The notes under the pieces are model-generated. The model was not told the origin of the DNA. It saw only the letters and a program-made list of their open reading frames with translations, and ran no database searches. The translations under genes and the position numbers were made by a program. A stretch of 64,000 bases of DNA from assembly GCA_041906185.1 (NCBI GenBank), contig JAYRJQ010000009.1, positions 1 to 64,000 on the forward strand, written 5' to 3'. Below, piece by piece: positions 8,846-19,400 of the stretch (positions are counted from its first letter, which is position 1; each line of letters starts with the position of its first letter). The stretch comes from Roseateles_B sp041906185. GTDB taxonomy: Bacteria; Pseudomonadota; Gammaproteobacteria; Burkholderiales; Burkholderiaceae_C.

Positions 8846-8986
8846 GGCGCGGCGATTGGCGAACAGGTAGGCGTGGTGGGGCCGGGCAGCACCGAAGACA
8901 GCAACCACGCGCCGCAGGGCTGCTTCGGTGCCGGCGCGCATGTCCAGTGGCTCAACCGCCAGCCACAGCGCATCGACCCGGATCAA
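8846..8986 (-). pseudogene. IS66-family tnpB, truncated
   Basis: Starting from a TTG that overlaps the stop of tnpA, the frame encodes IRVDALWLAVEPLDMRAGTE through HHAYLFANRRA, the conserved N-terminal half of IS66 TnpB. Family similarity stops abruptly at about 8845. The frame then reads on through unrelated DNA of the transposon left end to 8552. The rest of tnpB and all of the large tnpC transposase are absent, so this IS66 copy is dead. Confidence 0.8.
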
Positions 8987-9327
8987 CGCAACATCTCGCG
9001 CAGCCAAGCGGCGCAGGCCGTCGCATCACTCATCGGCCAGCGCACGCGGACGTGGACCGCCCCGCGCTGCAGCTCCAGTTCGATGGACTGCGGCGGAGCA
9101 GATGGCGGGACCTCCGCGACCACCGACACGGGGACGAACGCGGGTGCGCTGCAAACCTCTCCGTCGTCAGCGGCAAGCCGCCGCCACTTGTGAACGAGAT
9201 TGGCGTTGAGGCCGTAGCTCATGGCCACCTGGGCTACGGACGCGCCTGGGGCCGCGCATGCAGCGATGACTTGCCGCTTCAGCTCTGAATCGTGACGCCG
9301 GCGGCGGGCCGGATTGGCGTCAGACAT
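8983..9327 (-). CDS. IS66-family accessory protein TnpA (remnant element)
   Basis: A ~114-aa protein beginning MSDANPARRRR, with a helix-turn-helix region (KRQVIAACAAPGASVAQVA through NANLVHKWRR) that is diagnostic of the IS66 OrfA/TnpA accessory protein. The ORF itself is intact; an ATG three codons upstream at 9336 is also possible. Since tnpB is cut and tnpC is missing, it can no longer support transposition of its own element. It lies just inside the left end of the Tn7-like element and downstream of the giant-protein operon. Confidence 0.85.
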   Translation of the reverse strand: MSDANPARRRRHDSELKRQVIAACAAPGASVAQVAMSYGLNANLVHKWRRLAADDGEVCSAPAFVPVSVVAEVPPSAPPQSIELELQRGAVHVRVRWPMSDATACAAWLREMLR

Positions 9328-9449
9328 GGTGTCCACCTAACTTGTTTGGTGGGCGCCATACTGGCTGCCGGCCACGCGCCGTTCAAGGTGAGTTGGCCGG
9401 ACGGATACCGACAGAGTTCGAGTTCACACGACGTAGCGTGCGGCCCTCC

Positions 9450-12400
9450 TTAGTCCAGCCGTTGGATGGCGAAGGCGCTGGATACCCGCCGAAACATCCC
9501 GGGTGCATCAAGCCCATCCTGACTGAACAGCGCCTGAAACAGCTCTTGTAGCGAGCGTGTCTGCGCCAGGCGATCCGCGGTACCAGGCCTGCCGTTCAGC
9601 AGAATCTCGGCGAACACTCCGTGCGTGTAGTTGCTTGTCGTCGTGCCGGCAAGCCAGCGCGCCGCGGCTTCCGGCCCCACGGGCTGGGAGACCCAAAGCG
9701 CGTCTTCAGGGAGGAACACGTCGACCGTCCGCCCTCCGTCGCGCACCATCCTGCCAACGATCAAGAGGTAGCGGTACTGCCGTAGGGCTTCCTCAGACGC
9801 GCCCGCGAATGGGGCGAGTCTCGGGGCGGAGAACGTCAGGCCATCACTCATGCGGCGGGCCTTGATACCGTCCACTGGGGCAAGCGCGTTCGAGTCAGGC
9901 AGCGTGTAAATGGGGACAGCTTCGCTTGTCTCGCTGCTGAGCGGCTCTCGTACTCCGTCTGTGACCACCCCCGAGGGTAGATCGAGCAAGCGGCGGAACT
10001 CCACAAACATGTTGTAGTGAGGGGGCGTCCCGGGGGGCGGGTACACCACGAACCCCGTCGCGTTTGCCTTCGCCTGACTTCCCGTCCGGTCGAGACTGAA
10101 ACCGAACGGCCCGAAGCAGCGCAGCAACGTATCGCTCCCGGCTGCGGGCGGCGTGACCGAATGATCAGGAAGTGGGCCGTACCTGAGCTCAGTGGGCGCG
10201 GTCGTGTCACCGATCTCTTGCTTTGCCGTAGCAATGCGCGCCTCCAGTCGCTCGCCAAGGCCGTACTCGCGGAACCACAACTCATCGAAGATAACCAGGA
10301 AAGGGGTACCTGCGTGCGCATCGCTGCTGACCAGTTGGTCGTCCTTGAAGCCCCTTGTCAAAGGCAACACCGCCAAGACCTTCAAGGACTTGATCCGCGT
10401 CGGATCGCCTCTGAACGGCAGCGCGACACGGCGCAGTTCCGTCCAGTTCGAACGGGCGTCCACGAGCACCCCTGCATACCTCGACCGGACTCGCAGCTTG
10501 TAGCGTAGGTAGTCGGCGTGTGATACCTGATCCCGCCCATCAACGTGCAGCGGCACGTCATTGGGTTTATCGATGCGAGGGAGGCGCTTGATGACGGCAG
10601 GCCGCTCGACGAAGCCAGTGTCGATTCCGCTCAGGCTGTCGTACCAGCGCACCAGTTCTGAATCGGCATCGTCCGCATGATCGGTCACGATGCTTGCAGG
10701 TGGCCCGCTGGCGAGCCTACGCGCGAGTTCCGTGGCCGAGAGCCCGACAACCCGCTCGGGAGGTACGGGCAGGTTGCGCCAGACCCAACGTGCGCTCGCA
10801 AGCTCGAACTGATGCACGTTGCGGAACAGCGGCTCCTTCCTGCCATCGGCAAACGGGGAGTAGAGAACCTCAACATCGCCTCGCACGTCCGGTCGCACGC
10901 GCATCGCCTCCGTCCGCATCGTGGGCAGTTCAGCGCTCGCTGTCTCCGCATAGACGGTCACCGGCTTGAACGCCCGATACAGCACCCCGGGTACGACCAA
11001 GTCCTCCCACGGGGCGTCCTGTTCGATGAGTTCGCGGAGCGCGACCGCATCCATGCGCGCGAAGTCACTGTCTTCTTCCACGAGGGGAGATAGTTCGAGG
11101 CGAACGAAATCTCCCGGCGCAATGAAAAACGTGCGCGTTCCCGGTTCGTACATTGAAGCGTTGCCGATTTCTACTGCGATCGTCAAGGGGATCGCTGGGA
11201 GAAAGACTTTGCCCTCGGCACCCGAGTCGAACCTCCATCGCAACCCCATCTGGCTTACAGCTGGGTCGAACGGAAGGTCCTCGCGGCTTTCAGCGCCGCC
11301 TTTGGAGGCATCGTGCTCCCTCAGAAGCTTCGACGTTGTCATCAACTGGTCCCGGCGCTCGTGAATGCCCTTCAGTTCGGTTTTCAGAGCATCGGCTTGG
11401 CGCTGCCGCTCGGCGTCGGGCAGGTCGGTCGCCGGCATCTTCCAGCGCAGTAAGGTGTGCTCGTCGATGCGAGGCGGCTCAACACCAATCTCATAGCGAT
11501 GTCGGGAAAGTTCCTTTGCATACCCGTCTCCCCCTGGCACTAGCAAGATGCAGGGAGTCTTGTCTTCCTCGGCGCCGTGCACCTCGAGGCTTCGGGGCCA
11601 CACCTGGGCGGGTATCTGCGGCCACTCCTTACCGGCGGCCGGCAGCAAGTTGCAGACGCCCACCGGGACACGACGCAGGAACTGCACGCGGTCGCGCTGG
11701 GGCGGGCTAAGGGTATCAAGCCTCGTGAGGTCAAGCTCCCAGCGGCTACCGTCGGTCGTGACTTCGGAGGCCATGCCGCCCCCCCGATCCATGACGCTGG
11801 CGGCAAACTCATAGAAGTCGGCATATCGCAGGGGCAGCGCGAGCAGATTCCGAGTACCGCAAATGACTCTTTCCAGCGGCGCAAGCATCAGCGATTGCTC
11901 CGCAGCGTGTACGCTCTCGGCCATGTCTTCTCGGTGCACGCGCGAGAGCGGGTTGCGACACACGAGATTGGAACCTCCGTAGCTGATCTCTCTCGTGAGC
12001 ACGCCGTCCACATAGGCCGCGGTGACCGGCAAGAGCCTGTCTGTTGATTGCACAGAGTGGTCCCCGGCCAATTCGTAGCGGCCCGCTGTGAGTGCGTGCC
12101 AGTTGGCCGCTCCGGTCTCGCCGGCCTCCTTGTCCACTCCCTCCCTGGAGGAACTGCGCCGCCCAAACAGTTGCAGGCCGGCGACATCGTGGATCGACTG
12201 ATCTGGTTGCTCCTCATGCCGCAGCCGCTTCGCCGGATCGCCGATCACAAGATCGATGCCCTCGCCGGGCAACACGGGCCGGGCATCCTGTGCTCGGAAC
12301 CTCGGGAGCAATTCCGTCTGCACGATCTTGGCGAGTTCCGGAATGGCGCCTTCCTTCAGGTATACACCGTTGTTGGGGGCGGGAAGGTTGGTCAGGAATG

Positions 12401-13466
12401 CCTTAGCGGCCTCAAGGTACTGCTGCTCGAGGGCGTCGATCGGATCGCCCTGCGTCTCCAATGCCGCACGCACGACGGTACGTCGTGCTTCTATTGCAGC
12501 GTCCTTGTTGGCCTGTTCTTCTGCCCAATGTCGGAACCCATTCAAGGCATCACGCACTTCAAGCGTTGTGGCGGCGCGGGTGTCTCCATTGGAAAGGCCG
12601 ACCACTGCTCGCTTCTCGAACTCCCCGGAGCCTACTGTTTCGATCATGGCGACGGGCTGTAGCGCCTGTTCTAGCCGATTTGCCATGTCGAGCAGGGAGT
12701 CATCCCGGCTGTCGCGGATGGTCATCCAGAAATTGTCGAGCTCATCAAGATCGTGCTTCAGCACATCGCCAAGCCAGAGCGCTTCGCAGTGGGCTTCTGC
12801 GGGAACGCCGTTGCCGTATTGGTGAATGTGAATCTCGGGCGGTCCGGGCTTGACCGCGACATCACCGGCGTGGCGAGCGCCACCGGCGCCGGGAATCGCG
12901 ACGGGCGCAGCCGTCATGCGAATGCTGGGCCTGAGCTCCCAGATGCCTGTTCCGTCACCGGTTTCCCTGGCGACTACGTCACGTGGCAGCTTGAAGTACC
13001 AAGTCGCCAGCAAGGCGGACGGGGTCGGTGGAGCGAGTGACGACAGCGTTTGCATGAGACCAGCCCAAGGCACGGGCTGCTCGGTACCGTCGTCGGTTAC
13101 CTCCTCTGGCGTTGCCACGTATGGCAGCGACAGCCTCCCCTCTGCTGCCAGCGACTGGCCCTTCGTCACGATCTGGGCCTTTAGCGAATCGAGGAAGGTC
13201 TGCTGCTCGTACTGCGGTGTTGCCGGGGTTACGCGGCGTAGGTCAGACCCTCCGTCAAGCTCGAGGTGGACCAAGAGTTCCGTAGGGCCCGTGGGCCACA
13301 GGTTCCAGGGAAGGGATGAGGAGATGAATGTCTCCACATCGCCTGGATCGACGTTGTCATTGGATCCCACAGCGAAACGAAGAGCGAAGGGCCATTCGTC
13401 TTCGGTAAGCAGGTCGCGTCGTGCGCCAACCAGCGAAAGACTCAAGCAGATGCGATACCCGAACAT
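9450..13466 (-). CDS. Large cargo protein of unknown function (1338 aa), third gene of operon
   Basis: I do not recognise this protein. It starts MFGYRICLSLSLVGARRD at an ATG 13 bp after the stop of the 2066-aa gene, with GGCGG upstream, so it is translated from the same message. The frame is open upstream to 13565, inside the neighbour. No signal peptide or clear membrane helix is visible. The N-terminal ~250 residues look beta-rich, residues ~250-430 look helical (ALNGFRHWAEEQANKDAAIEA), and the remainder is a mixed region rich in Trp, Pro and acidic residues. No nucleotide-binding or nuclease motif is visible. Its tight coupling to the peptidoglycan-hydrolase-like and 2066-aa genes suggests that the three work together. 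Confidence 0.7.
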   Translation of the reverse strand: MFGYRICLSLSLVGARRDLLTEDEWPFALRFAVGSNDNVDPGDVETFISSSLPWNLWPTGPTELLVHLELDGGSDLRRVTPATPQYEQQTFLDSLKAQIVTKGQSLAAEGRLSLPYVATPEEVTDDGTEQPVPWAGLMQTLSSLAPPTPSALLATWYFKLPRDVVARETGDGTGIWELRPSIRMTAAPVAIPGAGGARHAGDVAVKPGPPEIHIHQYGNGVPAEAHCEALWLGDVLKHDLDELDNFWMTIRDSRDDSLLDMANRLEQALQPVAMIETVGSGEFEKRAVVGLSNGDTRAATTLEVRDALNGFRHWAEEQANKDAAIEARRTVVRAALETQGDPIDALEQQYLEAAKAFLTNLPAPNNGVYLKEGAIPELAKIVQTELLPRFRAQDARPVLPGEGIDLVIGDPAKRLRHEEQPDQSIHDVAGLQLFGRRSSSREGVDKEAGETGAANWHALTAGRYELAGDHSVQSTDRLLPVTAAYVDGVLTREISYGGSNLVCRNPLSRVHREDMAESVHAAEQSLMLAPLERVICGTRNLLALPLRYADFYEFAASVMDRGGGMASEVTTDGSRWELDLTRLDTLSPPQRDRVQFLRRVPVGVCNLLPAAGKEWPQIPAQVWPRSLEVHGAEEDKTPCILLVPGGDGYAKELSRHRYEIGVEPPRIDEHTLLRWKMPATDLPDAERQRQADALKTELKGIHERRDQLMTTSKLLREHDASKGGAESREDLPFDPAVSQMGLRWRFDSGAEGKVFLPAIPLTIAVEIGNASMYEPGTRTFFIAPGDFVRLELSPLVEEDSDFARMDAVALRELIEQDAPWEDLVVPGVLYRAFKPVTVYAETASAELPTMRTEAMRVRPDVRGDVEVLYSPFADGRKEPLFRNVHQFELASARWVWRNLPVPPERVVGLSATELARRLASGPPASIVTDHADDADSELVRWYDSLSGIDTGFVERPAVIKRLPRIDKPNDVPLHVDGRDQVSHADYLRYKLRVRSRYAGVLVDARSNWTELRRVALPFRGDPTRIKSLKVLAVLPLTRGFKDDQLVSSDAHAGTPFLVIFDELWFREYGLGERLEARIATAKQEIGDTTAPTELRYGPLPDHSVTPPAAGSDTLLRCFGPFGFSLDRTGSQAKANATGFVVYPPPGTPPHYNMFVEFRRLLDLPSGVVTDGVREPLSSETSEAVPIYTLPDSNALAPVDGIKARRMSDGLTFSAPRLAPFAGASEEALRQYRYLLIVGRMVRDGGRTVDVFLPEDALWVSQPVGPEAAARWLAGTTTSNYTHGVFAEILLNGRPGTADRLAQTRSLQELFQALFSQDGLDAPGMFRRVSSAFAIQRLD

Positions 13467-13479
13467 GGTCGGCCGCCTT

Positions 13480-16400
13480 TCAGATCGCCAAGGTGTCGAA
13501 GTACGCGTCGACGGCTGCGGGATCCGGACGATCCAGATCTGCGTAGTCCTGCGCGATGAGTTCATCCGCCGCCTTCGGCGGCGACTCTTCCGCAGCCTCT
13601 GCGAGAAGCCCGTGGGCTTCGACCAGTGGGCCGGCGACCACGGGTATCTTCGCAGCGCGCAGCGACGACGTGCCGCTTGAAGACCCAGACGGCTTCGCGA
13701 ACACTTTCTCGACTGAGCGCGAGACGCGCAGCGTGTAGCACCAGCAGATCTTGATGCTGACGCTCAATTGGCCAACGCCCTTCATGCCTCCGTCTTGGTA
13801 GGTAATGCGAAGGACCAGGCGGATCGAAGCTGAGGCGATTCCCATGATCGAGAATTCGCCCCACATCAGCAGGCCGAGCGAGATGGCTGTACTGCCGGCG
13901 CCCGTTTGCCAGGATCTGTAGAAGTCGACGCCGACCGTGAACAGCAGGCCCGCGCTGCCAGACGCGAAGCCGAAGTTCAGCGCGATGAACGCCCCGGCGG
14001 ACAGGCCGATGGACACCCGGGTCACGAACTCGGAAGGGGGCTTGTACGTTGCCTCAATGCCGAACCAGCCGCCGCCACCCAGGAAGAGGATAGCTAGGCC
14101 GAACGGCCGCTCCGGCTTGCTCAGCCACAGGCCAGTCCTGATCTCGAAGCCATCACCGACCAGCAGGCCCAGTCGCGAGCTGAGAGTGATCCCAGTCAGA
14201 GTGAAGGCCCCGGTACCAATATCGGGAAGGGGGAGGGTGAGCGTCGCGTCGATGCCAGCGGGCATCAGAGGGGTGATGGTCAGTCCCTCGACTTGCGGCA
14301 TCAAGGCCTTGAGGGCGTCGGAGACGAACTGCAGCTCGGCGGCGAGTTCGAGTTGCTCGCTGTCGAACGCGAAGTCCAGTTCGCCGCGCTCGTCGAAGCT
14401 GAGGCTTCCCTTGCGGAGGGTCACCATTGGCTTGCCGTTAAGTCCCAGTTCAAAGTCAGCATCAAGGCGGGCAGACGTCTCCTGCCTGCGGCCACCATCT
14501 TTCTCGATGCGGATGTCGCTGATCGCCGAGAAGCGCGGCTTTAAGAGCCGAAGCTTGACCGGTCCGAGATCGAAGAGTGTCGCGTCGTTATCGAACTGCT
14601 TGTCGATCAACACCTTGGCCCACGCCGCCACCCGGTCTTTGTCGAACCCATGCTGGACCCGGAGCCAGTCGTACTCGTGGTCGCCGTCCAGAGGGACATC
14701 GAGGTCAGGAAGCAGGTAGGTGAGCTTGATCCCGCAAAAGTCCGGGAACAGGTCACGGACCGCGAAGTTCTCCAACCTCGGGAGCAGGCGGTCGCGGATG
14801 CGATCGAAAGGCATCCGGGCGCTCAGGGAGTTCAAGACCTCCTGGCCGAGGTCGTTGAACATCGCGCTGGCATGAGTGAGCTTCAGCGCATCTTCGGCCT
14901 GGCCGTAGTAGTAGCCGAGGCGCTCCCGCGTGACTTGAATGCCCTCGGTGACCGGGCCTTCTCCGTAGATGCGCACGGCTTCCAGTGCAGTGCCGATGGC
15001 CTGACGGCCAACTTCGATGGTCGGTCCGATCGACGATCGCGCCCAAGACTCCATCTGCTGCGCACCTGCCTTCGCGTACTGCTCCGCGATAGCGGCCTGC
15101 TCTTTGAGGACTGCTTCGACTTCCCCGACCGTGCCATCCAGCGAGCTCGTGATCTTTGCGATTGCCGCAGTTGTCTCTGCCGCGAAACCGCCGAGTGCAT
15201 CGAGCGACCCCTGTAGATCCTGGAACGGGAGCGCGCGGAGCGCATCCGTCAACTGCGCCGTGATGGCTGCGGCGCCTGCGTCCAGCTCCGTCTTCAAATC
15301 GGTCGCAGCGGCTGCGAGCGCCGCCTCCAATGCGTCGAGATTGGCCGCGTCGTTCAGCTGGGTAGCCAAGTTGTCTTTCCAGGCTCTAATGGCCTCCTGA
15401 GCATCGGTCAGCGCTGTCTGCCAGGAGCCAAGCTCTCCGAGCTTCTCCGCGAGGAATGTTTCGATAGCCGTGCGCACCGGCTCCACAAGCGCAGCCGAGA
15501 GCAGTTCCTCGGCCTGACTGCGGAGCTCTGGGAACTGTGGCTGGACGAGATCGATTGGCGGGATCGCATCCGACCACCGTTCGACTGCATCAGCGATTGC
15601 AGCGATCGCGGGTTCGATCTTGGGGACAAGCTCCTCAAAGAGGGTGGCCGATGTTCCTTTCTTCAACCGCGAAAACCACTGCCCGGCTGCGTCGTCCATG
15701 GCTGGGCCGACGACATCGAGCAGATTACTCAAGGATCCGGGAAGGAACGCAAGACTCTCTCTGAGCCGGGCGTCAATCTCGGCAGCCGAATCTGAGTCTG
15801 AGGCGTACAGACGTTCGAAGTCGATGAGGTTTTGCACGAGCCGGCCACGGAGATCTGCAAGGCGTGCGCCGAACCGGCGTCCTAGATCTGAAGCCAGCGT
15901 GTTCAGGGAGTCCAGCGCAATGCGCGGTACGAATCCGACCTCCTCGATCTTTCGTAGCGCTTGGGTGCCAACTGCCTCCGCAAGAGCAGTTGCTCGACCT
16001 CTTGCGGTCTCGAGTGACTCCCTTTCTCGATCCAGTGGCTGGGTCAACTGCGCCTGAAAGTCCCTTATGCCGTTTGTGACGCCCGTAACGAAGCGCTGAT
16101 TTCGCTCTAACTGAAGCGCACCCCAATCGGAAGCCTGACCTGAAACCTTCCCGACATCTACCTGTGCAGCCCTACTGAGGCGCTTAAGGAGTACTTCAAC
16201 GTCTCGTCTCAGGCTGCCGATCGAGCTGAAGGGAAGATCAGCACCAGTGGCAACACGCTCGCGCAGTTCGGCCCGGAGCTCGCCAAGTCCATCGAGCAGT
16301 TGTCCATGCGCGGCTGCGAAGTCTGCGAACTGTTCATTTGCATCTTGTTTGACTTGAGACCGGGCGCCGAGGCCGCGTGCGAGATTGATGTTATGCACCC

Positions 16401-19400
16401 GCGCCTCAACTCCAGGAACAGGACGCCCGTGCATCAGGTTCACGGCCTCTTCGGACGGCGCAAGGCTGAACGTGAATGGCCCCATTCCCGGCTCGATGGC
16501 CGTTGCGTCGGGCTGCCGGGATCGTCCGTGGAAGCTGCTCCCGTAGGGCAGGGGCGGCGGTCCCGGAGGTGAGAAGATCGGATAGTCAACATCGGGCCAA
16601 GCTGGCCATACGTCCGTGTCCGGGCCGTCCGTGTCCCGGGTGCTCGTGAAGAAGACGAGCTTGTCCGTGCTCGCGATGCGGTGCGCAACCCCACCTTCGC
16701 CCTTGGCCGGTGCACGCGCGAGGTCGAGGAAGACCTGCGGATCGGGAAACTGCAAGTCTTCCCCCGTCTCGATCGGCCCCCTCAGTGCGATGACGAACCC
16801 GTCCTTGATGTCGCGTCCCCAAGTGGACTTCACGGGAATGACGGTTGTCGCGAACACGGACTGCAACAGCGGACCGGCTACCACTCGTTCCGCTCCGAGG
16901 TCGGGATAGCGCCGTCGCGGTTCGGTGATCTCGACGTATTCGCGGACCTTGCGAAGCGCCGCGACCCCACCGAAGGGAGGCTGCTGTTCCAGCCTATCCT
17001 TGCCATCGGTCGGTGGGCGCCCATCGCCCTTGTATCGCGGCGACATGCGTGTCGTGCGCTCGTACACGATCACATGGCGGGCTCGATTCCAGGTCATGGC
17101 AATGCGGCCGATGCGGATCAATGTAAGCGAATCTAGTCGACCCTGCCGCGTGCTGGTGATGATCTGCGTCTTGCCGTTGTTGAACGCAGCGGTCTGGATG
17201 CCTTCGCCGCCAAGCGACCCGAAGGCTAGGCCTTCGATAGTGCCGCTGCTTGAGATAGGCTTGCGCACCAGTTCGTCGTACACGTTGGACGACTGGAATG
17301 GCCAGTCCACACCGCCGCGAAGCGGCGATCTATTGGCGATCTCCGCAGCGGGCGCAGCGTCGGGCGAGGCATGCTCAGAGATCCGGAACGGATGCGCTGT
17401 CTGGCGCGATGGTCTGAGCCGGTATTCGACGCCGTCCAGCTTGAGCTGTTCTCGCTTGGTGAGGTCGGCGTAGACCCTCCACCAGGAGGGGCGGTGCCAC
17501 AATCCTTCCATCCATCGTGCGGCGCGCGCGGCGTAGAGTTCCTTCTGTGCCTGTTCAACATCCGACTTCCGACTCCCACGCAGAAAGGTGAGCCAGAGCT
17601 CGTCGGACACAGGGACCCGGCCTACGAATCCTTCGAGTTCTGCAATCCTCAGTCCCGGAGCTTCTAGCGTGGCCTGCATGCCGTACAGCAACTCGAAATC
17701 GGCTCGCTGGAGGCTGACGCCGACGGCACCCAGTCTTCGACCCAGCAGGCGCCGCAGGGACCAGGGAGCCTCAGCCCTTGCTGTATTGATGTCTGTGACA
17801 TCAAGCTTCAGCTGAGCGGTCGGCGTCAGCCGGAAGTCCAGCAAAGAGGTGGGTTCTCCGTCATTGTTGGTGATCGGAAAACGCGGTCGACCGGCACCCT
17901 CGTCCTCGCCGTGGACGTAGCCTTTGATCATCTCCTCGCCGATCGCTTGCGGCGGCAAGACGACGGTTAGTTCGCCGAGTTGCGAGTAGAAGCGCCACTC
18001 GGGTGCTTGGTCCGCATCGTCGATGTATTCAGCGACGATCTCGCCGGCTTCCAAGGTCTCTTTGGTGATCACGCGCGCAGCCGTGAACGGTGCGGGATCG
18101 AACAGCACGACATCGGAGCCCCAGTCGTTCCTCCCCGAGGTCTTGAACTGAAGCTGAAGCAGACGACTCTGGTCTTGTCGACTGCGCTCAATCAGTTGGA
18201 GCGTGCAACGACGGGCATCCGATGCCGGCTTCAGGTCGATCGCCCATGGGCGCGGACGCTGCACGATTGCAGACAAGGTCTCAAATCCTAGCTCCGGGTC
18301 CATGCTGAGTGCCGAGTAGCTGGCCTCGGAAAACTCCAGCTGTAGATTGCTCTCCAGTGGCGCTCGCATGTAGTTCCTGCCGTCGCCGGAGCGGCGCAGT
18401 TCAAGCGAGCCAGTGGTCAGGCCGCCAGCTTCTAGCTGAACGGATCCCGCGGCCAGGCGCTGAGGCCCGCCGCCATTACTGATTACCCAGCTGAGCACCG
18501 CGTCCTCTTCCCGATCGCGCAACTGTTCATCCACGTGGACCAGCAGCTCCCAAGCGGCACCGTCAATGCCGAGAGCGCCTCCCATGTGCAGTCGCATGCG
18601 CCGCTGCTGGAGGTCTGTCTGGATCGAGGACAGTTTGATGTCACTCATCCTGCCGTCAGCGTCCGCCTGAGCGGTGAACTCCAGCCGCACGACTTTGTCT
18701 GGATCAGCGCTGCTGATCCATGTCGGGATGAAGCTCATCCGGTTGAGCGCCCGAGTCGTGGCTAAGCCCAGGGCGTGCTCGCCAAGGAGTCCACGGCTGA
18801 GCGTCTGTAGCGTCAAGATGTCAGGCTCGAGCGATCCCTGTGCGCCTGGGAGATCTCGCCACTCGATCAGCCACCCGCCTTTGCAACTGCGGCGACAGGA
18901 CAGCTCTGGTGCGTGTGCACGCAGGGGAGCGCTGGCGCGGCCCTCGAAGTCCAGTAGCGTCGCGTAGCCACTGACTTGCGGCGTGGAGAAGCTGGGACTG
19001 AGTCTGAAGCGGGTGCAGACCTCCCATGCGGTGCCGACGGCTCGCAGGGCAAACGAGAAGCTGTAATCGCTCGCTGCCCGCGACTTGACGTCTGGGGCAA
19101 GGGCCAGCAGATTCGTGACGACGGGACCGGCGCTGGCGGCCCCGACCTGAAGCAAGCGATTGGAGCGGCCGGGTGTCCGTCCAGTGTCGCCTCTCTCCAG
19201 CGTCCACTCCTCAGAGGTGCTCTTGGGCCAGGGCGGTCGGGTACCCGTTGTTTGTCGCCATCCGCCCGCGCTCACGTAGAACGCGCAGCTTCGCCCGCCG
19301 GACGCCACAAATATGAGGCCGTTGTTCTTGTCAAACTCCAGGTAGAGGCGCACCCATACGCCTTGCTCTTCAGGGCTTACGGGGGATCCGACGCGGAAGC

